Source of the DNA: Cyclobacteriaceae bacterium
GTDB taxonomy: Bacteria > Bacteroidota > Bacteroidia > Cytophagales > Cyclobacteriaceae
DNA length: 5,575 nucleotides
Assembly (NCBI GenBank): GCA_025358195.1
Contig: JANYKP010000348.1
Coordinates: forward strand, 1-5,575
Direction: 5' to 3'
Shown: piece by piece, positions 5,550 through 5,575 of the stretch
Layout of the letters: the number at the start of each line of letters is the position of its first letter
How positions within the stretch are numbered: the stretch's first letter is position 1
The notes under the pieces: generated by a model
Told to the model about the DNA's origin: nothing
The model's database searches: none
What the model saw: only the letters and a program-made list of their open reading frames with translations
Position numbers and translations under genes: made by a program

Positions 5550-5575
5550 TTCTGATTGCCAGTTGGTTCACAACC
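5546..5575 (+). CDS. Start of a further protein, cut by window edge (possibly DoxX/BT_3928-like)
   Basis: An ATG at 5546-5548 overlaps the TGA stop of the DUF1599 gene in an ATGA arrangement, the usual sign of translational coupling within an operon. Ten codons are visible before the window ends (MILIASWFTT), and they are hydrophobic, as for a membrane protein. In Bacteroidota the gene after this DUF1599 protein is often a DoxX-related membrane protein of the BT_3928 type, so that is the likeliest identity. It rests on gene order, since ten residues cannot establish a family. Confidence 0.42.
   Translation, partial: MILIASWFTT

Overview
This window most likely comes from a Bacteroidota chromosome, probably a Cytophagales-type lineage. 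Three things point there. The gene set (short-chain threonine dehydrogenase, Kbl, CdaA, FolP, a DUF1599 protein) and the order cdaA-folP-DUF1599 are familiar from that phylum. Shine-Dalgarno sequences are absent in front of every gene. At least one start is preceded by a TAnnTTTG-type -7 promoter box. Species-level placement is not possible from the sequence alone.

Layout, left to right. (1) Positions 1-89, minus: the first 29 codons of a membrane polysaccharide flippase-like protein, cut by the window edge. (2) 231-1190, minus: an NAD-dependent, short-chain-type L-threonine 3-dehydrogenase. (3) 1315-2511, plus: glycine C-acetyltransferase (Kbl), divergent from (2) across 124 bp holding a 12-bp perfect palindrome. 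(4) 2519-2947, minus: a small uncharacterised protein with two membrane segments, convergent with kbl at 7 bp. (5) 3044-3898, minus: the membrane diadenylate cyclase CdaA, with a GTG start and a -7 box only 4 bp upstream. (6) 3899-4150: a 252-bp gap, the longest non-coding stretch. It carries the cdaA promoter candidate, an AT-rich inverted repeat and a possible decayed winged-helix reading frame on the plus strand. (7) 4151 to about 5002, minus: dihydropteroate synthase FolP, without an ATG start. (8) 5010-5549, plus: a two-copy DUF1599 protein, head to head with folP. (9) 5546 to the end, plus: the first ten codons of another protein, overlapping (8) by ATGA.

How the genes work together. 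Tdh and Kbl are the two consecutive steps from threonine through 2-amino-3-ketobutyrate to glycine and acetyl-CoA, and the shared intergenic region is the obvious place for joint control. FolP (folate synthesis) and CdaA (cyclic di-AMP signalling) lie on the same strand, and the small membrane protein follows CdaA. DUF1599 has been linked to nucleotide modification by domain association, which would fit a folate neighbour, but its function is not established.

Most of the window is ordinary housekeeping and signalling sequence. I did not see a mobile element, CRISPR array, tRNA or rRNA, or a clearly new system. The points most worth a second look are the duplicated DUF1599 protein in its tight head-to-head arrangement with folP, the palindrome between tdh and kbl, the possible leaderless start of cdaA, and the Fic-like winged-helix remnant upstream of cdaA.
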